64,000 nt of DNA from Hydractinia symbiolongicarpus (lineage: Eukaryota > Cnidaria > Hydrozoa > Anthoathecata > Hydractiniidae): contig NC_079877.1 in NCBI RefSeq assembly GCF_029227915.1, positions 31,957,851 through 32,021,850 of the forward strand, written 5' to 3'. Under the pieces are notes generated by a model, which did no database searches, was not told the origin of the DNA, and saw nothing but the letters and a program-made list of their open reading frames with translations. Positions 23,931 to 36,500 of the stretch are shown here, one piece after another; the stretch's first letter is position 1, and each line of letters opens with the position of its first letter. The position numbers and the translations under genes were made by a program.

Positions 23931-26900
23931 ATTTCTTCAGCGCACGCTAACGGCTAGGCTTGGTCCCACAGTAAAAAATGACTTATTTATCTTAAATTTC
24001 AAATAAAGCGCTACCACAGCGTACAGTGTAATCGCTGATTTCCCACAATCATGTCAAATTAAGAAGAATGTTATTTCGTGGAGTCCAATTGTCTCACTTA
24101 TAATATTTATAAGGACAAAGTCCAAAATCACTGCGATTATGTCCCACAGTCAAACGTTTCACTGTTAAAAGCGATGCAACTTAGTATTATCCGAATACTA
24201 TCGCTAAATACATGTTGGTACGAATATGTGACACAACCGTTGTACCTCAAACGGATTGACCCCCTTAGAAAGTCAATGAAATGTAGTTTTTGAAACTGTC
24301 TCTATTTCTTTAGCGCGCGATAACGGCTAGGATTGGTCCCACAGTGAAAAATGGCTTATTTATCTTAATTTTTAAATAAAACGCTACCACAGCGCCCAGT
24401 GTAATCGCTGAGTTCCAGCAATCATGTCAAATGAAGAAGAATGTTATTTCTTATAGTCAAAAATGCTCATTTATCACATTTATAAGGTCAAAGTCCAAAA
24501 TCAGTTCAATTAGGTCCCACAGTCAATAGTTTCACTATTGAAAGCGATACAACTTAGTAATACCGGAAGAAAATCACTAAATACATGTTCGTACGAATGT
24601 GTGACGCAATCGTTGTAACTCAAACGGATTGACACCGTCAGAAAGTCAATGAAATGTAGTTTTTGAAACTGTCTCTATTTCTTCAGCGCGCGCTAACGGC
24701 TAGGATTGGTCCCACAGTAAAAATGACTTATTTATCTAAATTTTTAAATGAATCGCTACCACAGGGTCCAGTGAAATGGCTGAGTTCCCACAATCATGTC
24801 AATTTAAGAAGAATGTTATTTCTTGTAATCAAAATGGCTCAATTATCACATTTATAAGGTCAAAGTCCAAAATCAGTTCAATTAAGTCCCACAGTCAATC
24901 GTTTCACTGTTGAAAGCGATACAACTTAGTAATATAGGAAGAAAATAACTAAATACATGTTGGTACGAATATGTGACGCAACCGTTGTAACTCAAACCGA
25001 TTGACACCGTTAGAAAGTCAATGAAATGTAGTTTTTGAAACTGTCTCTATTTCTTTAGCGCGCGATAACGGCTAGGATTGGTGCCACAGTGAAAAATGGC
25101 TTATTTATCTTAATTTTTAAAGAAAGCGCTACCACAGCGCCCAGTGTAATCGCTGAGTTCCAGCAATCATGTCAAATTAAGAAGAATGTTATTTCTTATA
25201 GTCAAAATTGCTCATTTGTCACATTTATAAGGTCAAAGTCCAAAATCAGTTCAATTAGGTCCCACAGTCAATAGTTTCACTATTGAAAGCGATACAACTT
25301 AGTAATACCGGAAGAAAATCACTAAATACATGTTGGTGCGAATATGTGACGCAACCGTTGCAACTCAAACGGATTAAAACTGTTAGAAAGTCAATGAAAT
25401 GTAGTTTTTGAAACTGTCTCTATTTCTTCAGCGCGAACTAATGACTAGGATTCGTCCCACAGTAAAAAATGACTTATTTATCTAAATTTTTAAATGAATC
25501 GCTACCACAGGGTCCAGTGTAATGGCTGAGTTCCCACAATCATGTCAATTTAAGAAGAATTTTATTTCTTGTAGTCAAAATGGCTCAATTATCACATTTA
25601 TAAGGTCAAAGTCCAAAATCAGTTCAATTAAGTCCCACAGTCAATCGTTTCACTGTTGAAAGCTATACAACTTAGTAATATCGGAAGAAAATAACTAAAT
25701 ACATGTTGGTACGAATATGTGACGCAACCGTTGTAACTCAAACGGATTGACACCGTTAAAAAGTCAATGAAATGTAGTTTTTGAAATTGTCTCTACTTTT
25801 TCCGCCCGCGATAACGGCTAGGATTGGTCTCACAGTAAAAATGACTTATTTATCTAAATTTTTAAATGAATCGCTACCACAGGGTCCAGTGTAATCGCTG
25901 AGTTCCCACAATCATGTCAAATTAAGAAGAATGTTATTTCTTGGAGTCCAATTGTCTCACTTATAACATTTATCAGGTCAAAGTCCAAAATCAGTTCAAT
26001 TAAGTCCCACAGTCAATCGTTTCACTGTTGAACGCGATACAACTTAGTAATATTGAAAGAAAATCACTAAATACGTGTTGGTACGAATATGTGACGCAAC
26101 CGTTGTAACTCAAACGGATTGACACCGTTAGAAAGTCAATGAAATGTAGTTTTTGAAACTGTCTCTATTTCTTCACGCGCGCTAACGGCTAGGATTGGTC
26201 CCACAGTAAAAATGACTTATGTATCTAAATTTTTAAATCAAGCGCTACAACAGCGTCCAGTGTAATCGCTGAGTTCCCACAATCATGTCAAATTAAGAGG
26301 AATGTTATTTCTTGGAGTCCAATTGTCTCACTTATAACATTTATAAGGACAAAGTCTAAAATCAGTTCAATTATGTCCCACAGTCAATCGTTTCACTGTT
26401 GAAAGCGATACAACTTAGCAATACCGGAAGAAAATCACTAAATACATGTTCGTAGGAATGTGTGACGCAACCGTTGTAACTCAAACGGATTGACACCGTT
26501 AAAAAGTCAATGAAATGTAGTTTTTGAAACTGTCTCTATTTCTTCAGCGCGCGCTAACGGCTAGGATTGGTCCCACAGTAAAAATGACTTATTTATCTAA
26601 ATTTTTATATCAATCGCTACCACAGAGTCCAGTGTAATGGCTGAGTTCCCACAATAATGTCAAATTAAGAAGAATGTTATTTATGGGAGTCCAATTGTCT
26701 CACTTTTAACATTTATAAGGTCAAAGTCCAAAATCAGTTCAATTAAGTCCACAGTCAAACGTTTCACTGTCAAAAGCGATACAACTTAGTAATATCGGAA
26801 AAAAATCCATAAATACATGTTGGTACGAATGTGTGACACAACCGTTGTAACTCAAACGGATTGACCCCCTTAGAAAGTCAATGAAATGTAGTTTTTGAAA

Positions 26901-28399
26901 CTGTCTCTATTTCTTTAGCGCGCGATAACGGCTAGCATTGGTCCCACAGTAAAAAATGACTTATTTATCTTAGTTTTTAAATAAAGCGCTACCACAGCGC
27001 CCAGTGTAATCGCTGAGTTCCAGCAATCATGTCAAAATAAGAGAAATGTTAATTCTGATAGTCAAAATTGCTCATTTATCACATTTATAAGGTCAAAGTC
27101 CAAAATCAGTTCAATTAGCTCCCACAGTCAATCGTTTCACTATTGAAAGCGATACAACTTAGTAATACCGGAAAAAAATCACTAAATACATGTTGGTGCG
27201 AATATGTAACGCAACCGTTGCAACTGAAACGGATTAAAACTGTTAGAAAGTCAATGAAATGTAGTTTTTGAAACTGTCTCTATTTCTTCAGCGCTAACTA
27301 ACGACTAGGATTCGTCCCACAGTAAAAAATGACTTATTTATCTTAATTTTTAAATAAAGTGCTACCACAGCGCCCAGTGTAATCGCTGAGTTCCAGCAAT
27401 CATGTCAAATTAAGAAGAATGTTATTTCTTGTAGTCAAAATTGCTCATTTATCACATTTATAAGGTCAAAGTCTAAAATCAGTTCAATTAAGTCCCACAG
27501 TCAATCGTTACACTGTTGAAAGCGATACAACTTAGTAATACCGGAAGAAAATCACTAAATACATGTTGGTGCGAATGTGTGACGCAACCGTTGTAACTCA
27601 AACGGATTGACACCGTCAGAAAGTCAATGAAATGTAGTTTTTGAAACTGTCTCTATTTCTTCAGCGCGCGCTAACAGCTAGGATTGGTCCCACAGTAAAA
27701 ATGACTTATTTATCTAAATTTTTAAATGAATCGCTACCCCAGGGTCCAGTGTAATGGCTGAGTTCCCACAATCATGTCAAATTAAGAAGAATGGTATTTC
27801 TTGTAGTCGAAATCGCTCATTTATCACATTTATAAGGTCAAAGTCCAAAATCAGTTCAATTAAGTCCCACAGTCAATCGTTTCACTGTTGAAAGCAATAC
27901 AACTTAGTATTATCGGAAAAAAATCCATAAATACATGTTGGTACGAATGTGTGACGCAACCGTTGTAACTCAAATGGATTGACCCCCTTAGAAAGTCAAT
28001 GAAATGTAGTTTTTGAAACTGTCTCTATTTCTTTAGCGCGCGATAACGGCTAGGATTGGTCCCACAGTAAAAACTGATTTATTTATCTTAATTTTTAAAA
28101 AAAGCGCTACCACAGCGCCCAGTGCAATCGCTGAGTTCCAGCAATCATGTCAAATTAAGAAGAATGTTAGTTCCGATAGTCAAAATTGCTCATTTATCAC
28201 ATTTATAAGGTCAAAGTCCAAAATCAGTTCAATTAGGTCCCACAGTCAATCGTTTCACTATTAAAAGCGATACAACTTAGTAATACCAAAAGAAAATCAC
28301 TAAATACATGTTGGTGCAAATATGTGACGCAACCGTTGCAACTCAAACGGATTAAAACTGTTAGAAAGTCAATGAAATGTAGTTTTTGAAACTGTCTCT
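23931..28399. repeat. Long higher-order unit, 12-monomer version (4,469 bp)
   Basis: Second copy of the 20,205 unit, longer by two monomers. The offset steps from 3,726 to 4,098 near 24.55-24.92 kb and to 4,469 near 25.88-26.25 kb, each step one monomer. The first extra monomer (CAATTTAAG type, AGGGTCCAGTGAAATGG) resembles one at 15.44 kb in the older copy, so the 10-monomer version may have lost it. Boundaries share the 13-mer ATTTCTTCAGCGC at 20,205, 23,931 and 28,400. Confidence 0.83.
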
Positions 28400-28867
28400 A
28401 TTTCTTCAGCGCGAACTAACGACTAGGATCCGTCCCACAGTAAAAAATGACTTATTAATCTTAATTTTTATATAAAGTGCTACCACAGCGCCCAGTGTAA
28501 TCGCTGAGTTCCAGCAATCATGTCAAATTAAGAAGAATGTTATTTCTTGTAGTCAAAATTGCTCATTTATCACATTTATAAGGTCAAAGTCCAATATCAG
28601 TTCAATTAAGTCCCACAGTCAATCGTTTCACTGTTGAAAGCGATACAACTTAGTAATACCGGAAGAAAATCACTAAATACATGTTCGTACGAATGTGTGA
28701 CGCAACCGTTGTAACTCAAACGGATTGACACCGCTAGAAAGTCAATGAAATGTAGTTTTTGAAACTGTCTCTATTCCTTCTGCGCGCGATAACGGCTACG
28801 ATTGGTCCCACAGTAAAAAATGACTTATTTATCTTAATTTTTAAATAAGGCGCTACCACAGCGCCCA

Positions 28868-28965
28868 GTGTAATCGCTGAGTTCCAGCAATCATGTCAAA
28901 TTAAGAAGAATGTTATTTCTTATAGTCAAAATTGCTCATTTATCAAATTTACAAGGTCAAAGTCC
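28868..28965. repeat. Remnant monomer (~98 bp)
   Basis: A monomer starts normally at GTGTAATCGCTGAG (28,868) but after AAGGTCAAAGTCC (ending about 28,965) jumps to TGAGTTTCGGCAATC, the start of the next unit. About 284 bp is missing. There is at most one base of overlap at the junction, unlike the homology-mediated boundaries of the long repeats, so an end-joining type deletion is plausible. Confidence 0.85.
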
Positions 28966-29904
28966 TGAGTTTCGGCAATCATGTCAAATTAAGAAGAATG
29001 TTATTTCTTGGAATCCACTTGTCTCACTTATCACACTTATAAGTTCACATTCCAAAATCAGTTCAATTAAGTCCCACAGTCAATCGTTTCACTGTTGAAA
29101 GCGATACAACTTAGTAATACCGGAAGAAAATCACTAAATACATGTTGGTGCGAATATGTGACGCAACCGTTGCAACTCAAACGGATTAACACTGTTAGAA
29201 AGTCAATGAAATGTAGTTTTTGAAACTGTCTCTATTTCTTCAGCGCGAACTTACGACTAGGATTCGTCCCACAGTAAAAATGACTTATTTATCTAAATTT
29301 TTAAATGAATCGCTACCACAGGGTCCAGTGTAATGGCTGAGTTCCCACAATCATGTCAAATTAAGAAGAATGGTATTTCTTGTAGTCCAAATCGCTCATT
29401 TATCACATTTATAAGGTCAAAGTCCAAAATCAGTTCAATTAAGTCCCACAGTCAATCGTTTCACTGTTGAAAGCAATACAACTTAGTAATATCGGAAAAA
29501 AATCCATAAATACATGTTGGTACGAATGTGTGACGCAACCGTTGTAACTCAAATGGATTGACCCCCTTAGAAAGTCAATGAAATGTAGTTTTTGAAACTG
29601 TCTCTATTTCTTTAGCGCGCGATAACGGCTAGGATTGGTCCCAAAGTAAAAAATGACTTATTTATCTAAGTTTTTAAATAAAGCGCTACCACAGAGCCTA
29701 ATGTAATCGCTGAATTCCAGCAATCATGTCAAATTAAGAAGAATGTTATTTCTGATAGTCAAAATTGCTCATTTATCACATTTATAAGGTCAAAGTCCAA
29801 AATCAGTTCAATTAGGTCCCACAGTCAATCTTTTCACTATTGAAAGCGATACAACTTAGTAATACCGGAATAAAATCACTAAATACATGTTGGTGCGAAT
29901 ATGT

Positions 29905-30980
29905 GACGCAACCGTTGTAACTCAAACATATTGACACCGTGAGTAAGTCAATGAAATGTAGCCTTTGGAACTGTTCCTATTTATTCAGCACGTGCTAACG
30001 GCCAGGATTGTTCCCCCAGTAAGAAAAAACTTATTTATCTAAGTTTTTAAATAAAGCGCTACCTCAGATCCTAATGTAATCGCTGAATTCCAGCAATTAT
30101 GTCAAATTAAGAAGAATGTTATTTCTTGTAGTCAAAATGGCTCGCTTATCACATTTATAAGGTCAAAGTCCAAAATCAGTTCAACTAAGTCCCACAGTCA
30201 ATCGTTTTACTGTTGAAAGCGATACAACTTAGTAATACCGGAAGAAAATCACTAAATACATGTTGGTACGAATATGTGACGCAACCGTTGTAACTCAAAC
30301 GGATTGACACCGTTAGTAAGTCAATGAAATGTAGCCTATGGAACTGTTCCTATTTATTCAGCACGTGGTAACGGCCAGGATTGGTCCCCCAGTAAGAAAA
30401 GACTTTTTTATCTAAGTTTTTAAATAAAGCGCTACCACAGAGCCTAATGTAATCGCTGAATTCCAGCATTCATGTCAAATTAAGAAGAATGTTATTCCTT
30501 GGAGACCAAGTAGCTCATTTATCACATTTATAAGGTCACAGTCCAGCATCAGTGCAATTAATTCCCACAGTCAATCGTTTCACTGTTAAAAAAAATACAA
30601 CTTAGTAATATCGGAAGAAAATCACTAGATACATGTTGGTACGAATATGTGACGCAACCGTTGTAACTCAAACATATTGACACCGTGAGTAAGTCAATGA
30701 AATGTAGCCTTTGGAACTGTTCCTATTTATTCAGCACGTGCTAACGGCCAGGATTGTTCCCCCAGTAAGAAAAAACTTATTTATCTAAGTTTTTAAATAA
30801 AGCGCTACCTCAGATCCTAATGTAATCGCTGAATTCCAGCAATTATGTCAAATTAAGAAGAATGTTATTTCTTGTAGTCAAAATGGCTCGCTTATCACAT
30901 TTATAAGGTCAAAGTCCAAAATCAGTTCAACTAAGTCCCACAGTCAATCGTTTTACTGTTGAAAGCGATACAACTTAGTA
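29905..30980. repeat. Segments repeated at 746 bp (two-monomer spacing)
   Basis: The segment around 29,905-30,234 recurs at 30,651-30,980. Shared rare variants are AACATATTGACACCGTGAG (29,925 and 30,671), GATTGTTCCCCCAGTAAG (GCCAGGATTG at 30,001 and 30,747), ACCTCAGATCC (30,061 and 30,807) and CAGCAATTATGTC. The monomer in between is of another type. Similarity ends where TACCGGAAGAA (30,236) faces TATCGGAGAAA. Confidence 0.8.
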
Positions 30981-31118
30981 ATATCGGAGAAAAATCACTA
31001 AATACATGTTGGTACGAATGTGTGACGCAACCCTTCTAACTCAAATTGGTCCCACAGTAAAATGGACTTATTTATCTAAATTTTTACATGAATCGCTACC
31101 TCAGGGTACAGTGTAATC
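30828..31118. repeat. Short monomer (291 bp) with 81-bp deletion
   Basis: GCTGAATTCC at 30,828 and GCTGAGTTCC at 31,119 are 291 bp apart. The text runs TAACTCAAATTGGTCCC at about 31,040-31,056, joining the ACTCAAACGGATTG region to the GGATTGGTCCC region of the same monomer. Both ends lie next to an AACGG...ATTG sequence, so slippage between similar short sequences could explain it. The same deletion is present in HOR D at 36,851 and 41,565. Confidence 0.85.
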
Positions 31119-33420
31119 GCTGAGTTCCTACAACCATGTCAAATTAAGAAGAATGTCATTTCTCGGAGTCCAATTGTCTCACTTATAACATTTATAAGGT
31201 CACAGTCCAAAGTCAGTTCAATTAAGTCCCACAGTCAATCGCTTCACTGTTAAAAGCGATGCAAACTAGTAATATGAGAAAAATATCGCTAAATACATGA
31301 TGGTACAAATATGTGACTCAACCGTTGTAAATCAAACGGACTGACACCGTTAGTACGTCATTGAAATGTAGTTTTTGAAACTGTCGCTATTTTTTCAGCG
31401 CGCGACAACGGCTACGATTGGTTCCACAGTGAAGAATGACTTATTTATCTAAATTTTTAAATGAAGCGCTACCACAGCGCCCAATTTAATCGCTAAGGTC
31501 CGGCATTCACGTCAAATTAAGAAGAATGTTATTTCTTGGAGTCCAATTGTCTCATTTATCACATTTATCAAGTCACAGTCCAAAGTTAGTTGAATTAATT
31601 CCCACAGTCAATCGTTTCACTGTTAAAAAAAATACAACTTAGTAATATCGGAAGAAAATCACTAGATACATGTTGGTACGAATATGTGACGCAACCGTTG
31701 TAACTCAAACGGACTGATACAGTTAGAACGTCATTGAAATGTAGTTTTTGAAACTGACGCTATTTTTCAGCGCGTGCTAGCGGTCAGGATTCGTCCCGCA
31801 GTTAAAAAAGACTTATTTGTCTTAATATTTTAATAAAGCGCTACCACAGCGCCCAGCGTAATCGTTGAGTTCCAGCTATCATGTCAAATTAAGAAGAATG
31901 TTATTTGTTGTAGTCAAACTGGCTCATTTATCACATTTATAAGATCAAAGACTAAAATCAGTTCAATTAAGGTCCCACAGTCAAACGTTTCACTGTTAAA
32001 AGCGATGCAGCCTAGTAATATCCAAATACTATCGCTAAGTACAACCGTTGTAACTCAAACGGATTGAAACCGTTAGTAAGTCAATGAAATGTAGCCTTTG
32101 GAACTGTTCCTATTTATTCAGCACGTGCTAACGGCCAGGATTGTTCCCCCAGAAAGAAAAAACTTATTTATCTAAGTTTTTAAATAAAGCGCTACCACAG
32201 AGCCTAATGTAATCGGTGAATTCCAGCAATCATGTCAAATTAAGAAGAATGTTATTCCTTGGAGAACAATTAGCTCATTCATCACATTTATAAGGTCACA
32301 ATCCAGAATCATTCAATTAACTCCCACAGTCAATCGTTTCACTGTTAAAAAAAACACAACTTAGTAATATCGGAAGAAAATCACTAAATACATGTTGGTG
32401 CGAATATGTGACGCAACCGTTGTAACTCCACCGGATTGACACTGTTAGAAAGTCAATAAAATTTAGTTTTTGAAACTGTCTCTATTTCTTCAATGCGCGA
32501 TAACGGCTAGGATTGGTCCCACACTTAAAAATAACTTATTTTCCTAATTTTTAAATAAAGCGATACCACAGAGCCTAGTGTACTCGCTGAATTCCAGCAA
32601 TCATGTCGAATTAAGAAGAATGTTATTCTTGGAGTCCAATTGGCTCATTTATCGCATTCATAAGGTTACAGTCCAGAAGCAGTTCAATTAAGTCCCACAG
32701 TCAATCGTTTCACTCTTAAAAGCAATGCAACTTAGTAATATCGGAAAAAAATCACTAAATACATGTTGGTACGAATATGTGACGACAATGTTGTAACTCA
32801 AACAGATGGACACCGTTAGAAAATCAATGAAATGTAGTTTTTAAAACTGTCTCTATTTCTTCAGGCCGAACTAACGGCTAGGACTAGTCCCACAGTAAAA
32901 AATGACTTATTTGTCTTAATTGTTTAATAAAGCGCTACCACAGCGCCCAGCGTAATCGCTGAGTTCCAGCAATCATGTCAAATTAAGAAGAATGTCATTT
33001 CTTAGAGTCCAATTTTCTCACTTATAACATTTATAAGGTCAAAGACTAAAATCAGTTCAATTAAGTCCCACAGTCAAACGTTTCACTGTTGAAAGCGATA
33101 CAACTTAGTAATACCGGAAGAAAATCACTAAATACATGTTGGTGCGAATATGTGACGCAACCGTTGCAACTCAAACGGATTAAAACTGTTAGAAAGTCAA
33201 TGAAATGTAGTTTTTGAAACTGTCTCTATTTCTTCAGCGCGAACTAGCGACTAGGATTCGTCCCACAGTAAAAAATGACTTATTTATCTTAATTTTCAAA
33301 TAAAGCGCAACCACAGCGCCCAGTGTAATCGCTGAGTTCCAGCAATCATGTAAATTTAAGAAGAATGTTATTTCTTGTAGTCAAAATGGCTCACTTATCA
33401 CATTTATAAGGTCAAAGTCC

Positions 33421-33454
33421 AAAATCAGTTCAGACTAAGACTAAAATCAGTTCA
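33421..33454. repeat. 22-bp partial duplication scar at HOR D left edge
   Basis: The 12-mer AAAATCAGTTCA occurs at 33,421 and again at 33,443, separated by GACTAAGACT. Ordinary monomers have it once (GTCCAAAATCAGTTCAATTA). The extra 22 bp starts within a few bases of the HOR D breakpoint and is carried into copy 2 at 38,135-38,168, so it predates the duplication. Confidence 0.85.
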
Positions 33455-33520
33455 ATTAAATCCCACAGTCAAACGTTTCACTGTTAAAAGCGATGCAACC
33501 TAGTAATATCCAAATACTAT

Positions 33521-33540
33521 CGCTAAGTACAACCGTTGTA
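33521..33540. repeat. 23-bp deletion junction removing the GTAC dyad
   Basis: CGCTAAGTACAACCGTTG replaces the usual CTAAATAC plus dyad plus TGACGCAACCGTTG. The missing 23 bp covers almost exactly the imperfect palindrome and the following TGACGC. The same junction is found near 32,034, 33,871, 36,081, 38,235, 38,585 and 40,795, and in a variant form (CTAAATAAAACCGCTG) near 52,965, 55,915 and 58,135. It marks one monomer subtype spread through HORs D and F. Confidence 0.85.
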
Positions 33541-36500
33541 ACTCAAACGGATTTATGCCGTTGGAAAGTCAATGAAATGTAGTCTTTCAAACTGTTCCTA
33601 TTTATACAGCGCGTGCTAACGGCCAGGATTGGTCCCACAGTAACAAAAGACTTATTTATATAAGTTTTTAAATAACGCGCTCCCACAGAGCCTAATGTAA
33701 TTGCTGAATTCAAGCAATCATTTCAAATTAATAAGAATATTTTCCTTGGAGACCAATTGGCTCATTTATCAAATTTATTAGGTCACATTCCAGAATCAGT
33801 TCAATTAATTCCCACAGTCAATCGTTTCACTGTTAAAAGCGATGCAACCTAGTAATATCCGAATACTATCGCTAAGTACAACCGTTGTAACTCAAACGGA
33901 TTTATACCGTTAGTAAGTCAATGAAATATAGCCTTTGGAGCTGTTCCTATTTATTCAGCACGTGCTAACGGCCAGGATTGGTCCCCCAGTAAGAAAAAAC
34001 TTATTTATCTAAGTTTTTAAATAAAGCGCTACCACAGAGCCTAATGTAATCGCTGAATTCCAGCAATCATGTCAAATTAAGAAGAATGTTATTCCTTGGA
34101 GACCAATTAGCTCCTTCATCACATTTGTAAGGTCACAGTCCAGAATCATTCAATTAACTCCCACAGTCAATCGTTTCACTGTTAAAAAGAACACAAATTA
34201 GTAATATCGGAAGAAAATCACTAAATACATGTTGGTGCGAATATGTGACGCAACCGTTGCAACTCAAACGGATTAAAACTGTTAGAAAGTCAATGAAATG
34301 TAGTTTTTGAAACTGTCTCTATTTCTTCAGCGCGAACTAACGACTAGGATTCGTCCCACAGTAAAAAATGACTTATTAATCTTAATTTTTAAATAAAGTG
34401 CTACCACAGCGCCCAGTGTAATCGCTGAGTTCCAGCAATCATGTCAAATTAAGAAGAATGTTATTTCTTGTATTCAAAATTGCTCATTTATCACATTTAT
34501 AAGGTCAAAGTCTAAAATCAGTTCAATTAAGTCCCACAGTCAATCGTTTCACTGTCGAAAGCGATACAACTTAGTAATACCGGAACAAAATCACTAAATA
34601 CATGTTGGTGCGAATATGTGACGCAACCGTTGCAACTCAAACGGATTAAAACTGTTAGAAAGTCAATGAAATGTAGTTTTTGAAACTGTCTCTACTTCTT
34701 CAGCGCGAACTAGCGACTAGGATTGGTCCCACAGTAAAAATGACTTAATTATCTGAATTTTCAAATAAAGCGCAACCACAGCGCCCAGTGTAATCGCTGA
34801 GTTCCAGCAATCATGTAAATTTAAGAAGAATGTTATTTGTTGTAGTCAAAATGGCTCACTTATAAAATTTATAAGGCCAAAGTCCAAAATCAGTTCAATT
34901 AAGTCCCACAGTCAATCGTTTTACTGTTGAAAGCGATACAACTTAGTAATATCGGAGAAAAATCACTAAATACATGTTGGTACGAATGTGTGACGCAACC
35001 GTTGTAACTCAAACGGATTGACACCGTTAGAAAGTCAATGAAATGGAGTTTTCGAAACTGTCTCTATATCTTCAGCGCGCGCTAACGGCTAGGATTGGTC
35101 CCACAGTAAAATTGACTTATTTATCTAAATTTTTAAATTAATCGCTACCTCAGGGTCCAGTGTAATCGCTGAGCTCCTACAACCATGTCAAATTAAGAAG
35201 AATGTCATTTCTTTGAGTCCAATTGTCTCACTTATAACATTTATAAGGTCAAAGTCCAAAGTCAGTTCAATTAAGTCCCACAGTCAATCGTTTCACAGTT
35301 AAAAGCGATGCAAACTAGTAATATGAGAAAAATATCGCTAAATACATGTTGGTACAAATATGTGACTCAACCGTTGTAAATCAAACGGACTGACACCGTT
35401 AGAACGTCATTGAAATGTACTTTTTGAAACTGTCGCTATTTTTTCAGCGCGCGACAACGGCTACGATTGGTCCCACAGTAAAGAATGACTTATTTATGTA
35501 AATTTTTAAATTAAGCGCTACCACAGCGCCCAATTTAATCGCTAAGGTCCGGCATTCACGTCAAATTAAGAAGAATGTTATTTCTTGGAGTCCAAGTGTC
35601 TCATTTATCACATTTATCAGGTCACAGTCCAAAGTTAGTTGAATTAATTCCCACAGTCAATCGTTTCACTGTTAAAACCAATACAACTTAGTAATATCGG
35701 CAGAAAATCACTAGGCACATGTTGGTACGAATATTTGACGCAACCGTTGTAACTCAAACGGACTGATACAGTTAGAACGTCATTGAAATGTAGTTTTTGA
35801 AACTGACGCTATTTTTCAGCGCGCGATAACGCCTAGGATTGGTCCCACAGTAAAATATGACTTATTTATCTAAGTTTTTTAATAAAGCGCTACCACAGCG
35901 CCCAGCGTAATCGCTGAGTTCCAGCAATCATATCAAATTAAGAAGAATGTTATTTGTTGTAGTCAAACGGGCTCATTTATCACATTTATAAGGTCAAAGA
36001 CTAAAATCAGTTCAATTAAATCCCACAGTCAAACGTTTCACTGTTAAAAGCGATGCAACCTAGTAATATCCAAATACTATCGCTAAGTACAACCGTTGTA
36101 ACTCAAACGGATTTATGCCGTTGGAAAGTCAATGAAATGTAGTCTTTGGAACTGTTCCTATTTATTCAGCGCGTGCTAACGGCCAGGATTGGTCCCACAG
36201 TAACAAAAGACTTATTTATCTAAGTTTTTAAATAAAGCGCTCCCACAGAGCCTAATGTAATTGCTGAATTCAAGCAATCATTTCAAATTAATAAGAATAT
36301 TTTCCTTGGAGACCAATTGGCTCGTTTATCAAATTTACTAGGTCACATTCCAGAATCAGTTCAATTAATTCCCACAGTCAATCGTTTCAATGTTAAAAGC
36401 AATACAACTTAGTAATATCGGAAGAAAATCACTAAATACCTGTTGGTACGAATATGTGACGCAACCGTTGTAACTCAAACGGATTGACACCGTTAGTAAG

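Larger units (their letters stand above)
28400..33415. repeat. Mixed monomers related to the downstream 13-mer
   Basis: No long period. The stretch holds two deleted monomers (junctions near 28,965 and 31,045), one with a 23-bp loss (32,034-32,050), and a pair of near-identical segments 746 bp apart. Several monomers from 30.8 kb on (CCTCAGATCC start, CGCTAAGGTCCGGCATTCACG, CCTACAACCATG) have clear counterparts inside HOR D, so this looks like a more diverged relative of that unit. Confidence 0.7.
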
